Notes: generated by a model from the sequence alone, not told the origin. Shown: positions 26,742 through 36,016, numbered from the stretch's first letter. The stretch is 64,000 bases of DNA from HGM13233 sp900762805 (GCA_937993755.1 CALKMA010000013.1:1-64000); one strand, 5' to 3'. Program-made: numbers and translations.

Positions 26742-27471
26742 CGGGGGCGGAGGGAACACCGCGGCCCTCCCCCAAAAGCCGCGCCTCCGAGCCCGCCGCC
26801 AAGGCGCGAAAAAGCCATGAATTAAGAAAAAACCTGAGATAAGGAACGGCATAGCTGAACGGCTATGCCGTTCCTTGCTGCTTCCGCGCTGCGGGCGTTT
26901 TCGAGCGTCTGCGTGAAGTCAAGTGACGATGCGGCTGCGGGCGATGGGGTTTCCCACATTCCGGCCTTCCCGCCGACGCGGGAAACCGCAAGGCGGCCGG
27001 GGGACGCCCGGAGGATCGCCGCCAAGCGCACGGCGGCATATGGGGGCTGCGTGTGCCCTCTGCCATGCTCTTTGTGTGGCAGCCGGCCGCGCCGGCAATT
27101 CTGACAGCGCTTTCCGTGTCCGCTCTGCTCATGCGCCCGATACATAATTTTTCCGTTGCAATGCCGCAAGGCCGGGAGAGGGGTCTTTCCGCGCCGCCCG
27201 CCGCCCTTCCCGTGTGCCGAAAATGAAAAGGGCGCGGGCTTTTCTCCCGCGCCCCGAAGGGCAGAGCTTTACCTGAAAGGCAGAGCCTCGCCTGAAATGC
27301 CGCAAGGGCGATGGCGATTTCCCGCGTTCCGGCCTTCCCGCGCTGTGGGCATTTTCGAGCGTCTGCGTGAAGTCAAGCGTCGCTGCGGCTGCGGGCGATG
27401 GGGTTTCCCACATTCCGGTCTTTCCGCGCCGCCCGCCGCCCTTTCCGCGCGCCGCTTGAACGTTGCCGCGG
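26742..27471. repeat. 730-bp gene-free region with interspersed direct repeats
   Basis: A segment of about 87 bases starting CCGCGCTG and ending CATTCCGG occurs at 26884-26970 and 27338-27425, with about 90% identity. A shorter third piece (TTTCCCGCGTTCCGGCCTTC) lies at about 27318. Another block with TCTTTCCGCGCCGCCCGCCG occurs at about 27184 and 27419. A perfect 13-bp hairpin (GGAACGGCATAGC and complement, 26843-26874) follows the flavin reductase gene. No frame here has both a ribosome site and plausible composition. Confidence 0.75.
27226..27253 (-). terminator. Terminator of the pilin-sortase operon
   Basis: On the minus strand GGCGCGGG / CCCGCGCC form a stem followed by CTTTTCATTTT, 220 bases past the sortase stop. 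Confidence 0.75.
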
Positions 27472-28254
27472 TCAGCTCCCGTCCGCGATCCGCCGCGCCG
27501 CCACGATCAATCTTCCGTTGTCGGTGTGGTAGCTGCAGGTGGCAAGCAGCAGAAGCTGCTCGCCGTAGGCGGGGGTGATGCCGGTGTCGTACAGGGCGTT
27601 ATCCTTCAGCCAGGCTGTCAGCTCGGCGTATTCGGCCTCGGTCAGCTCGCCCGATTTGGCCAGGGGACGGTAGCCGCTTTCCTCCTGATAGAGCAGGCGG
27701 AGCCTGACGGCGGCGAAAACCTCGTATTCCCGCTGCTCGGTGATGGTCGTCAGGGTAAACACCGGATTTTCTGCCTGAAAATCCGAATTTATGTAACGCT
27801 CCAGCGTGCCGAACATGGTTTTGTTTGACATGTTGTGGCCATAGATGATGCAGAAGTTGTCGTCCAGTGTGCAGCCCTCCCCGATAAAGGGGGTGCCGCT
27901 TCGGGACTCGCTGCCGTCAAAGGCGCGGCGCAGGTAGTATTCCGGCTCCTGCGGCGTGTGCATGACGGGGTAATCGACCTTGGTGCCCGGCACGGTCAGC
28001 CACGCGGCAAAGTCGCTGTTCTGCTCGTAGACGGCATAGTAGACGGTGTATCGGGGCTGCGCCGGACGGAGCGGGAGCTCCTGCAGGCCGGCCTTCAGCG
28101 CGTCGAAGGAGCCCTGCTCCCGTGCGCCCTGTATACGGTCCTTCCAAAGCATGGCAAGGGACAGCAGGAGCAGCAGGGCGCACAGGCAGGCGATGACGGC
28201 CGGAAGCCGGCTGTGCCGCCCGTGCCGCGGCTGCCCGAAAAGCCGTTCTTTCAA
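27472..28254 (-). CDS. srtB: Class B sortase
   Basis: A 260-residue membrane-anchored transpeptidase: N-terminal helix at 18-36, then a sortase domain with catalytic His140 (IIYGHNM), Cys240 (LLATCSYH) and Arg248. The longer spacing and the helix-containing insert before Cys240 are typical of class B. In many gut Firmicutes such enzymes polymerise or attach pilins encoded beside them, and the upstream gene encodes such a pilin. The start codon is TTG at 28254. A strong AGGAGAGG lies 26 bases upstream of that TTG, not at the usual distance, so the true start may be a non-standard codon a few positions upstream. Residues near the N-terminus are therefore uncertain. Confidence 0.9.
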   Translation of the reverse strand: MKERLFGQPRHGRHSRLPAVIACLCALLLLLSLAMLWKDRIQGAREQGSFDALKAGLQELPLRPAQPRYTVYYAVYEQNSDFAAWLTVPGTKVDYPVMHTPQEPEYYLRRAFDGSESRSGTPFIGEGCTLDDNFCIIYGHNMSNKTMFGTLERYINSDFQAENPVFTLTTITEQREYEVFAAVRLRLLYQEESGYRPLAKSGELTEAEYAELTAWLKDNALYDTGITPAYGEQLLLLATCSYHTDNGRLIVAARRIADGS

Positions 28255-28401
28255 GGGTAAAAACAGGTTGTTGATAGCGTATCCTCTCCTTTGCCGGGGC
28301 CGTGAGGCAAAGCGGCGGGATCGGGTGAAATGCTCTCCCGGCCCCGCCGCGGTCTGCCATTACGGGTCAGTATCCCCCGATGCGTTTATTTTGCCGCGCG
28401 T

Positions 28402-30624
28402 TTATCTGCGCCGTTTGCTCGGCAGCTTCTTAAAGCAGATCGCCGTCAGCAGGCCGGCCGCGGACAGGCAGGCCAGCGTGATCCACAGGGTGGTGCCGGA
28501 GCTGTCGCCGGTATAGGGGATTTTGTCCACCGGCTTTGTGTTGGTGACCGTCCACATGTTGTCCTTGTGGGTGACGCTCCGGGTATATCCCGTCGGAACG
28601 TTTACCTCGTCCACGGTCCAGGTCTTTTCGCTGTCCAGCTCGCTCCAGGTGTGGCGCCAGCTGTTGCTTTCGTTCAGGGTCACGGGGTCTCCGTGGGCCT
28701 TGCCGTCGCAGTAGAGCTGGACGGTAACAGAGCTCGGACGATTGCCGGGGCCGCTGTCCTCCCATACCTTATGCACCGAAACGGAAATGGTCTCCGGCCC
28801 GACCACGGGCGGAGGATTCTCCTTGTGGTTGTTGAAGGTCACCATCGCGGTGTTCTCGGCCACGATCATGCCCTCTGCCTTTGTCTCCTTGATGCCGTTC
28901 ACCGTAACGGTATAGCCCTCGTTGTCGCTCTCGGTCACGGTGTAGGCCATGCCTGCCGGGATTCCGGTCATGGTCTTTTTCTCATTGTGCTTTAGGGTGA
29001 AAGTTGCCTTGCCGTTGATGAATTCAACGTCGCCGTACTTTTCTGCCACAGGCTGTGGTGAAGTGCCGGGAGCAGGGTTGTTATGCAGCGGATTTGCAGG
29101 GATCGCGAAAAATTCGGGGTTTTTCAGCTCCACGGTAAACGTAAAGGCCTTGTTATAGTCCGCGCCATCGCCCGAAACGGTCTTTTTGACGATCAGCGTA
29201 CCCGCTTCGGGATTCATCATCTCATAGGTGTTGGTGAAGTCAATAGTTTGGGGCTTCTCTGATATAGTAACCTTGCCGTCAGCAGGATCGCTCGTTGTGG
29301 TCAAATTGAAGCCCTGAATTTCTGCACCTTTTTCAACAACGGTATATTCGCCGTATGGCAACATAATCGGATCCGACTTATATGTGTTGTCGCTCCCTTC
29401 CCTTTTTGCCGTTACCTGCCGAATAGTACTGTTGCCCTGCATAATTTCAAAGGTGAAGCTGTTGGGCAGTTCCCCTTCCTGCAGTCCGTCTGCTCTCTTA
29501 CTTATTGTCAGCTCACCCTTTTCAGGTTCTGCTTCCGTGTAGGTGTTGGTAACAGAGATGTCTACGTGGGGTTTATCTACCGTTATATTTCCGATGCCGG
29601 TAGTCGTATAATTGTAGCCCTCTACTGCCGCATATTCAGGAACCTCTTTGATGTTATATTTGCCGTACGGCAGTTCTATCGTGCCCCCCTCATATAATCC
29701 ATTATTCTTTTTCACAGCCACCGTATAAGTATTATTAGCATCATTGGTGTCCGTGACTTTGAATTCGATTTGAGCCGGCCACTTTTCTGTCGGCAAGCCA
29801 TCTATTACTTTGCTTATATCCAGCGTGCCCGTTTCAGTTCCTTCATTGATGCCGTTTTCAAATAGGATATCTCCCTGATATGGTACACCGTCTTTCATAA
29901 CACTCATAACAGCTTCAAGCTTATTATCTTGCTGGTTAAGCGTCACGTTGTAAACTACGGTATATACCGTATCATCGTAGGCTATTTTGGGGTCATTTTC
30001 TTTTGCTTCGCTTATCTTATAGGTATACTCTCCTACAACGTGAAAGGTAATTTCACCAAAGTTCACTTCACCAGCACTGTTGTTTTTTGCTGTTTTTGGT
30101 TCTTCCCCATCCGCCTTCAGTTCAAAGGAGAATTCGGATTCGCCCGGTATATCACCCTTCAGCGTCTTTTTTGCTGTAAGGTTCACTTTCGCCGGTTGGG
30201 GCGCAGCATTCTTATTGGCAAGATATATTTTTATAGTGCATCCACCGGCAGGAGTAAGTGAACCGCTAAAATACGTATCCGTAGATACGAATGGATTCAC
30301 GATCCATGTTGCGATCAATGGGTCAACCTTCACATTTTTGATGATGTAACCATCAGCAGTTGAAAAGGACGCCATCCATGAGCTTGAACAAACATCGCTA
30401 ATGTATGTCTGGCTTTCTATTTGATCATCAACGTAAATGACCAAGGTTGTATTTGCCTTATTCCCAATTGGGGGGACGTGATACTTGAATGTGCCATATT
30501 CATTTGTTACCGTTCCGTTATACGGTAAAAATTCCTCCGCAAGAGCCACTGCGGGCAAAAGCGCAAGCACCATGAGCAGGCAGAGCAGCGCTGCCAGCAG
30601 CCTCTTGTTCATTGTTGTTTTCAT
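28402..30624 (-). CDS. Pilin-like surface protein with IPYTG sorting signal
   Basis: A 740-residue secreted protein. Signal peptide (MKTTMNKRLLAALL core ending VALAEE); an N-terminal domain of about 120 residues without a recognised family; a Spy0128/FctA-type pilin domain (NLTAKKTLKGDIPGESEFSF onward, about 130-245), which in known pilins forms internal isopeptide bonds; repeated beta-sandwich domains each starting with G-x-L-x-I-x-K or similar and ending in NTY; a Cna-B domain (SVSVHKVWEDSG) near the C-terminus; then IPYTG at 702-706, a membrane helix and KKLPSKRRR. ATG at 30624 is chosen because GAGGAGG is 7 bases upstream; the earlier in-frame ATG at 30645 lacks a site. The central part is AT-rich relative to the genome. 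The gene is followed by the sortase, so the two probably build one surface fibre. Confidence 0.9.
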   Translation of the reverse strand: MKTTMNKRLLAALLCLLMVLALLPAVALAEEFLPYNGTVTNEYGTFKYHVPPIGNKANTTLVIYVDDQIESQTYISDVCSSSWMASFSTADGYIIKNVKVDPLIATWIVNPFVSTDTYFSGSLTPAGGCTIKIYLANKNAAPQPAKVNLTAKKTLKGDIPGESEFSFELKADGEEPKTAKNNSAGEVNFGEITFHVVGEYTYKISEAKENDPKIAYDDTVYTVVYNVTLNQQDNKLEAVMSVMKDGVPYQGDILFENGINEGTETGTLDISKVIDGLPTEKWPAQIEFKVTDTNDANNTYTVAVKKNNGLYEGGTIELPYGKYNIKEVPEYAAVEGYNYTTTGIGNITVDKPHVDISVTNTYTEAEPEKGELTISKRADGLQEGELPNSFTFEIMQGNSTIRQVTAKREGSDNTYKSDPIMLPYGEYTVVEKGAEIQGFNLTTTSDPADGKVTISEKPQTIDFTNTYEMMNPEAGTLIVKKTVSGDGADYNKAFTFTVELKNPEFFAIPANPLHNNPAPGTSPQPVAEKYGDVEFINGKATFTLKHNEKKTMTGIPAGMAYTVTESDNEGYTVTVNGIKETKAEGMIVAENTAMVTFNNHKENPPPVVGPETISVSVHKVWEDSGPGNRPSSVTVQLYCDGKAHGDPVTLNESNSWRHTWSELDSEKTWTVDEVNVPTGYTRSVTHKDNMWTVTNTKPVDKIPYTGDSSGTTLWITLACLSAAGLLTAICFKKLPSKRRR

Positions 30625-30669
30625 CAGTTTCCTCCTCGTTTTCATTTTTCAATGGGTTTGCCGCGATAC

Positions 30670-30714
30670 AAAAAGGCGCGCCCCGCCCGTGCAAAAGCAC
30701 CGGCGAAGCACGCC
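30670..30714 (-). terminator. Intrinsic terminator inside the pilin leader (candidate attenuator)
   Basis: Minus strand: an 18-bp GC-rich stem with wobble pairs and one mismatch (arms starting GGCGTGCTTCGCCGG and GCACGGGCGGGGCGC), TTTT loop and a TTTTT tail. It ends only 46 bases before the pilin ATG. There is no room for a conventional promoter between it and the gene, so pilin expression must read through it. Confidence 0.8.
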
Positions 30715-30753
30715 TATATCAAGCGTATGCGTATTTTTGGGGCAACCGAAAAG

Positions 30754-30798
30754 GACAGACATCTTCCGTCTGTCTGTCAGATTATGCGAGGGGGGGGG
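30754..30798 (-). promoter_or_regulatory. Second leader hairpin and G9/C9 homopolymer in the pilin leader
   Basis: GACAGAC and GTCTGTC (30754-30760, 30768-30774) form a hairpin followed on the minus strand by CTTTT. Next to it is a run of nine G on the plus strand (nine C in the transcript), 30790-30798. Both lie between the promoter and the terminator at 30.69 kb. Confidence 0.6.
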
Positions 30799-30956
30799 TA
30801 CACTTTAAATACATTCAGTCAGGCCCCTTTTCGTGAATTTTCCGCAGGTATTCTCTGAAAAAAGCGGTGGAGTCTGACGGGAAGAACCGTCCAAGAGCAG
30901 CGCGCCGCTTTTTGCTTCGGCGTGGTGGTATTCAGGTGGTGGTTTCAATTGTGTAT

Positions 30957-30985
30957 ATTATACAACACAGCGCCGCGGATTACAA
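30957..30985 (-). promoter_or_regulatory. Probable promoter of the pilin-sortase operon
   Basis: Minus strand TTGTAA, 17-base spacer, perfect TATAAT (30957-30962), inside an AT-rich patch with a near-palindrome GTATATTATAC. It would give a leader of about 320 bases. Confidence 0.65.
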
Positions 30986-31059
30986 GTATATATGTCAAGT
31001 GCGTGTCGCAATATTCTGCCATATGATAGTGACGAAATATAATAAGTTGCAAAATACAG

Positions 31060-31559
31060 CAGGCTGCTGAGCGGGCAGGCGCCGGAGCGGTGCCGTCAAG
31101 GCGGCGCCGAAAAGCATGCGCTCGACCCGCCGCGAGGGGCATGGCGCAGGGCATGCCGTTCAGGCCGGCGGAGGCTGAAGGCTTGTTGAGGCGCGGCATC
31201 GCGGCGGCCGTCATGCCCGGCGCGGGCGCCGGTATACCCGGCAAAGCCCGACCCGCCCGGCCTGCGCGCTTCCGGTGCGCGGGCGCCGCCCTCCGTAAAG
31301 GGCGGGCCGCCGCGTCTCTTTTCTGCTTGGGGGCAAAAAACGCCGCGGACGGCCTACAGGCTCTGCGGCGGCAAACGCAAAAGGGATGCGGCCCCGCGGC
31401 GGCATCCCTGTTCGCTTTCCTGTTCGGTTTTGCGCTGTCCCGTCTGCCCGCCGCCCTTAAAAAGCATTGCCCTTACAGGGCTTTTCCCGCTTTCTTATTA
31501 TCAGAGGGCATAAGCCCCTGCCTTTGGGTTTTTCCGGGCCTTGACGGCGCGCGGCGGGT
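31060..31559. other. GC-rich region between nadE and the pilin promoter
   Basis: About 500 bases without a supported gene. A 209-codon plus-strand frame (31090-31719) runs into nadE antisense and has an Arg/Ala-rich product and no convincing ribosome site. A weak hairpin GCCCT/AGGGC with a T-run on the minus strand (about 31460-31482) may terminate nadE. Confidence 0.5.
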
Positions 31560-33479
31560 CTATTCCTTTTCCATCGCGTCAAGCTCGCCGAGCCAGAGGA
31601 CGGCCGAGGCGTCCGACGGCATACGCCAATCGCTGCGCGGCGACAGCGAGACAGAGCCGGTCTTGGGGCCGTCCGGCATACAGGAGCGCTTGAACTGGTT
31701 GCGGAAGAAGCGGGTGTAGAACACGCGCAGCCACTTGAGCAGCTCGGCGCGGCTGTAAAGGCCGGCAAAGGCCCTTTCGGCGATCAGCATCAGGCGGCGC
31801 GGGGCGTAGAGCCAGCGCACCGTATAATAAAGGAAGAAATCGTGCAGGATATAGGGGCCGATGATGTCCTCGGTCAGCTGCACGATGCCGTCGCCGCTGC
31901 CCAGCAGCTCAGGGCTGATGGGGGTCTTGATGACATCCTCCGTTTCGGCCTCGATGCCGCCGAAGCGGGCGGCCGCATGGCGGATGATGTGGGCGATGAG
32001 CGTCTTGGGGACGGTGCAGTTGACATTGTACATCGACATATGGTCGCCGCCGTAGGTGCACCAGCCGAGCGCCGATTCCGACAGGTCGCCGGTGCCGATC
32101 ACCAGCCCGCCCTCGGCGTTGGCGATGTCCATCAGCACCTGTGTGCGCTCACGCGCCTGCGCGTTTTCGTAGTGAACGCCGTGATCCGCCTCGGCGACGC
32201 CGAGATCATTGAGATGCTGGGTGACCGAGCGGGAGATGTCTATGGTGCGGAAGTCGGCGCCGAGCTTGCGGCTCAGCTTTTCGGCGTTGCCGCGCGTGCG
32301 GCGGGTGGTGCCGAAGCAGGGCATGGTGACGGCGATGATGCCCTTGCGGTCAAGCCCCAGCTTGTCAAAGACGGCGGCCGTCACCAGCAGCGCCAGCGTG
32401 CTGTCCAGCCCGCCCGATACGCCGATGACCGCCTTTTTGGCGCCGATGTGCGCCATACGGGAGGAAAGGCCCTCGACCTGCATGGCGAACACAAGGGCGG
32501 CGCGGCGTTCGCGCTCGGCGATATCGGCCGGCACAAAGGGCAGCGGCTCAAACTCGCGGGTGAGCGGCGCGTTTTTGGGCGCGCCGTCAAACCAGACGGC
32601 GGTATAGCTCTGCTTGGGGGGATAGGGGCTGGCGGAGGATATCATTTTGCGCCGCTCGCTCGCGATGCGCTCAACATCGATATCGGCGACAAGCGCCTCG
32701 CCGCAGAACAGCTCGCTTGCGGCCAGCTGCTTGCCCAGCTCGCAGACGATGCGGTGGCCGCCGAACACACAGTCGCCGGTGCTTTCGCCGCTGCCGCAGG
32801 AGCAGTAGAGATAGGCGCTCGTTGTTTTGGACGACATGACGTTGACCATCTGCAGGCGGTAGTCGGCCTTGGCCACAACATCATTGCTGGCCGAAAGGTT
32901 GACAAGGATGTTGGCGCCGGCCGCGGCATGATCGCCCGCCGGCGAGCGCGAGACCCAGATATCCTCACAGATCTCGGCGGCGAGCGTGAAGTCGGGCTGG
33001 AGACGGCTGCGGAACAGCAGGCGGGAGCCGAAGGGCACCTCGCGGCCCTCGATGCACACGGCGGTGTTTTCGGCAGGCGCTGGGGCGAACCAGCGCTTTT
33101 CGTTGAATTCGCCGTAGTTGGGCAGATGGACCTTCGGCACGATGCCGATGACCGCGCCGTCAAACAGCACGGCGGCGACGTTGTAGAGGCAGCCGCCGTT
33201 GGCAAAGGGCAGGCCGACCAGCACCAGCATGTCGCGGCCGGCGGTGGCCCTGGCGATGCGCAGTGTCTCGCGCAGGGCAGCCCGCTGCAGAAGCGGCTGC
33301 ATCAGCAGGTCGGCCGCCGTGTAGCCGGTGACGCCCAGCTCAGGGAATACGGCCAGGCCAGCGCCCAGCGCTTCGGCGCGGTCGAGGCACTCGATGGTGC
33401 GGTCAGCGTTATAGCGGCAGTCGGCCACCCGGACAGCGGGGGCAAAGAGTACAGATTTCACAAAACCGTTGTCAGTCAT
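31560..33479 (-). CDS. nadE: Glutamine-dependent NAD+ synthetase
   Basis: A 639-residue two-domain enzyme making the last step of NAD synthesis, nicotinate adenine dinucleotide to NAD, with glutamine as nitrogen donor. The N-terminal nitrilase-type glutaminase has Glu in FPELGVTGY, Lys in PKVHLPNYGEF and Cys at about 172 in EICEDIW. The C-terminal ATP-pyrophosphatase domain starts near 345 with VSGGLDST. Length is full for the long glutaminase form. It has its own -10 box on the minus strand (TATAAT at 33512-33517) and is divergent from the two-component system. It matches functionally with nicotinamidase and pncB at 51-53 kb. Confidence 0.95.
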   Translation of the reverse strand: MTDNGFVKSVLFAPAVRVADCRYNADRTIECLDRAEALGAGLAVFPELGVTGYTAADLLMQPLLQRAALRETLRIARATAGRDMLVLVGLPFANGGCLYNVAAVLFDGAVIGIVPKVHLPNYGEFNEKRWFAPAPAENTAVCIEGREVPFGSRLLFRSRLQPDFTLAAEICEDIWVSRSPAGDHAAAGANILVNLSASNDVVAKADYRLQMVNVMSSKTTSAYLYCSCGSGESTGDCVFGGHRIVCELGKQLAASELFCGEALVADIDVERIASERRKMISSASPYPPKQSYTAVWFDGAPKNAPLTREFEPLPFVPADIAERERRAALVFAMQVEGLSSRMAHIGAKKAVIGVSGGLDSTLALLVTAAVFDKLGLDRKGIIAVTMPCFGTTRRTRGNAEKLSRKLGADFRTIDISRSVTQHLNDLGVAEADHGVHYENAQARERTQVLMDIANAEGGLVIGTGDLSESALGWCTYGGDHMSMYNVNCTVPKTLIAHIIRHAAARFGGIEAETEDVIKTPISPELLGSGDGIVQLTEDIIGPYILHDFFLYYTVRWLYAPRRLMLIAERAFAGLYSRAELLKWLRVFYTRFFRNQFKRSCMPDGPKTGSVSLSPRSDWRMPSDASAVLWLGELDAMEKE

Positions 33480-33511
33480 AACAGCGCATCCTTTACTAAT
33501 ATTATTTTTCT

Positions 33512-33587
33512 ATTATACACGATTTTCGGGAATAAAGCTATGATTTTCAGCTAAAACACACACAACGGCCGCAAAATGTCGTATAAT
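33512..33587. promoter_or_regulatory. Divergent -10 boxes for nadE and the two-component system
   Basis: Perfect TATAAT on the minus strand at 33512-33517 (nadE) and on the plus strand at 33582-33587 (response regulator). Neither has a clear -35 hexamer at 17 bases, so both may depend on activators. Confidence 0.5.
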
Positions 33588-33627
33588 ACCATTAAAGCAA
33601 ATTCACAGAGGTCTGGAGGCGGAAGAT

Positions 33628-34308
33628 ATGGTGAAGATTCTGATCGCGGACGATGAAGAGCAGATCCGCCGGATCGTGAAGAAATACGGCGAGTTTGAGG
33701 GCTATGAGGTCGCAGAGGCGGCCGACGGACTGGAGGCCGTGCGCCTCTGCCGGGAAAAGACCTTCGACGTTGTGATCCTTGATGTCATGATGCCGCAGCT
33801 CGACGGCTTCTCAGCCTGCCGCGAGATACGCAAGATGTGCCAAACGCCCGTCATCATGCTGTCGGCCCGCGGCGAGGAGTACGACCGGCTGCACGGCTTT
33901 GATCTCGGCGCCGACGACTATGTTGTCAAGCCCTTTTCGCCCAAGGAGCTGATGATGCGTGTGGCGGCCATCCTCAAGCGCAGCGGCGCGGCGCCGGGGC
34001 GGCAGAAGGATGTTCGGAATTTCGGGGGGCTGTCGGTCGATCTGTCGGCCCGCACGGTGACGGTTGACGGCGAACGCCGCGAGCTGTCCCCCAAGGAGTT
34101 CGACCTGCTGGCCTGCCTCATCGAGAACAAGGGGATCGCGCTGACGCGCGACCGGCTGCTCGACCATGTCTGGGGCTATGATTTCTTCGGCGACGGCCGC
34201 ACGCTTGACACCCATATCAAGCTGCTGCGGCAGAAGATACGCCCGTATGACAATTATATCGTAACGCTGCGCGGCGTGGGGTATCGGTTCGATGAAAGCC
34301 AGAGGTAA
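33628..34308 (+). CDS. OmpR/PhoB-family response regulator
   Basis: A 226-residue regulator: receiver domain with acidic pocket DDEE (8-11), phosphorylated Asp52 in ILDVMMPQLDG and Lys in DYVVKPFSPKE near 101, then a winged-helix DNA-binding domain (LSPKEFDLLACL; RTLDTHIKLLRQKI). GGAGG precedes the ATG. It overlaps the kinase gene by 17 bases, so they form a cognate pair. The target genes cannot be read from context. Confidence 0.95.
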   Translation: MVKILIADDEEQIRRIVKKYGEFEGYEVAEAADGLEAVRLCREKTFDVVILDVMMPQLDGFSACREIRKMCQTPVIMLSARGEEYDRLHGFDLGADDYVVKPFSPKELMMRVAAILKRSGAAPGRQKDVRNFGGLSVDLSARTVTVDGERRELSPKEFDLLACLIENKGIALTRDRLLDHVWGYDFFGDGRTLDTHIKLLRQKIRPYDNYIVTLRGVGYRFDESQR

Positions 34309-35713
34309 GCTGCGCATCAAGACCCGCATCATGATCTGGATGGGGGCCTTCTGCCTGATCCTGCTGGTGCTGCTGTGGCTGCTGCTGTCGGTCTTTCTGA
34401 GCGACCTGTACAGCGCCGTCACGCGGCGCACGGCCGAGCGCACGGCCGACGGCATCACCGAGATCATCCGCGAGGGCATCGACACGGCCGACGAGGCCGA
34501 GTACCGCGCGCAGCTCGGCGATATGTGCCTGATGCTCTGCCGCATCGATGAGGGGCAGCTGACACTGCTGGTCAGCTACGAGGCCAAGCCCGACTGCGCC
34601 GTCCACAGCCTGACGCCCTTCGGGCGCTACCTTCTTTACGAGCAGGCGGTCAAGAACGGCGGGCGCTATACCGAGCGCATCGCCGCCGTCCCGCCCGACA
34701 AGGGGCTGCGGGTGCCCGACAGCATCCTCATCGTGGCGACGGCCGAGGGGCCGAACGGCGATTCTTATGTCTTTTATCTGAGCTGCGAGCTGGAGCCGGT
34801 GTCGGCGGCCGTCAAGACTGTCAATCTGGTGCTGCTGGTCATCGTGGCCGCCATGTTCCTGGCGGCGGTGGTGCTGGCGCCGGGCATCTCCGGGCGCATC
34901 TCCCGACCCATTACGCGGCTGACCGAGAACGCCAAGCAGCTGGCCAGCGGCGACTACACCGTCACCTTCGATACAGACGGCGACCGCGAGGTGGCCGAGC
35001 TGGGCGGCGCGCTCAACCACGCCGTGCAGCAGCTCTCGCAGGTCGATAAGCTGCGCACCGAGCTGGTGGCCAATATCTCCCACGATCTGCGCACGCCGCT
35101 TACGCTGATATCGGGCACGGCTGAGCTGATGCGCGACGTGCCGGGCGAGGACAACAGGGAGAATGCCCAGCTTATCATTGATGAGACGGGCCGGCTGTCG
35201 ATGATCGTCAACGACGTGCTCGATCTCTCACGCATTCAGGCCGAGCAGCTTCGGATGGAGCGCTTTTCGCTGACCGACTGTGTGGCCGAAACGGCCGAGA
35301 GCTATTCGCGGCTGGGCGGCGTGCGGGTCGTATTCGAGCCGTCTGAAAACGCCGTGATCGAGGGCGACAGGGTCAAGGTGTCGCGCCTCTTTTCCAATCT
35401 GGTGGCAAACGCCGTCGAGCATACCGGCGCTGACCGGCTGGTGCATATCACCCAGACGGTGACGGCCGGCCATGTGCTGATCGCCGTCAAGGACAGCGGA
35501 CCCGGCATCTCCGCCGACGAGCTGCCCCACCTGTTCGACAAATATTACAAGGGCAAGGGCGAAAACCTCAAGCGCCGCGGCACGGGGCTGGGGCTGGCCA
35601 TCGTCAAGGCGGTGGCGCAGGCCCATCGGGCGCGCTTCGGCGTCAATTCGGGGGCCGACGGCAGCGAGTTCTGGGTCGAGTTCCGGCTGGACGGGGAGAG
35701 CGGCGCGCAATAA
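34292..35713 (+). CDS. Membrane sensor histidine kinase
   Basis: A 473-residue kinase: membrane helix about 14-36, extracellular sensor of about 130 residues, second helix about 175-197, HAMP domain (SRPITRLTENAKQLASGDYT), dimerisation domain with phospho-accepting His264 in NISHDLRTPL, and an ATPase domain with N-box NAVEH, DSGPGIS and RGTGLGLAIVKA. The ectodomain shows no recognised ligand fold. It works with the preceding regulator; the signal is unknown. Confidence 0.95.
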   Translation: MKARGKLRIKTRIMIWMGAFCLILLVLLWLLLSVFLSDLYSAVTRRTAERTADGITEIIREGIDTADEAEYRAQLGDMCLMLCRIDEGQLTLLVSYEAKPDCAVHSLTPFGRYLLYEQAVKNGGRYTERIAAVPPDKGLRVPDSILIVATAEGPNGDSYVFYLSCELEPVSAAVKTVNLVLLVIVAAMFLAAVVLAPGISGRISRPITRLTENAKQLASGDYTVTFDTDGDREVAELGGALNHAVQQLSQVDKLRTELVANISHDLRTPLTLISGTAELMRDVPGEDNRENAQLIIDETGRLSMIVNDVLDLSRIQAEQLRMERFSLTDCVAETAESYSRLGGVRVVFEPSENAVIEGDRVKVSRLFSNLVANAVEHTGADRLVHITQTVTAGHVLIAVKDSGPGISADELPHLFDKYYKGKGENLKRRGTGLGLAIVKAVAQAHRARFGVNSGADGSEFWVEFRLDGESGAQ

Positions 35714-35760
35714 ACGGGAAAGGCTGTCTGCGGGGCCGGGCGCGCAGTGGCGGAGACGCT

Positions 35761-35905
35761 GCCGGGCGCAGGCTGCAAAGCAGAAGCTTTATCAACGGCC
35801 TTGACCGGCCGGCTTTTCCGCGGGGCCGCGGGCGCGGCCTGCAAGCGGGAATATTATCGTCATTGCCGGCCTTGACCGGCCGGCTTTTCTGCGGGATCGC
35901 TGGCA
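35761..35905. repeat. Direct repeat with CGGCCTTGACCGGCCGG hairpins
   Basis: Two copies of a segment of about 70 bases (about 35761-35831 and 35832-35905), each containing CGGCCTTGACCGGCCGGCTTTT, lie after the kinase gene. Each copy can form a short hairpin followed by TTTT and might terminate rightward transcripts. Confidence 0.65.
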
Positions 35906-36016
35906 CGGCGCTTTTTCGGAAGAGCGGGAAGGCCGCCGTCAAGCCCGCCGGCGCAGAGGGTCGGAGGCAAAAGTGCGAACGGCATCCCCATGCGCCGCAA
36001 ATGAAAACAGCATGAA

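Noticed and set aside
26842..27471. Possible CRISPR array or mobile element in the repeat-rich gap
   Set aside because: Repeats are few, of unequal length and spacing, and there are no cas or transposase genes or terminal inverted repeats.
31090..31719. 209-codon plus-strand frame upstream of and into nadE
   Set aside because: Arg/Ala/Pro-rich, no convincing ribosome site, overlaps the nadE 3' end antisense.
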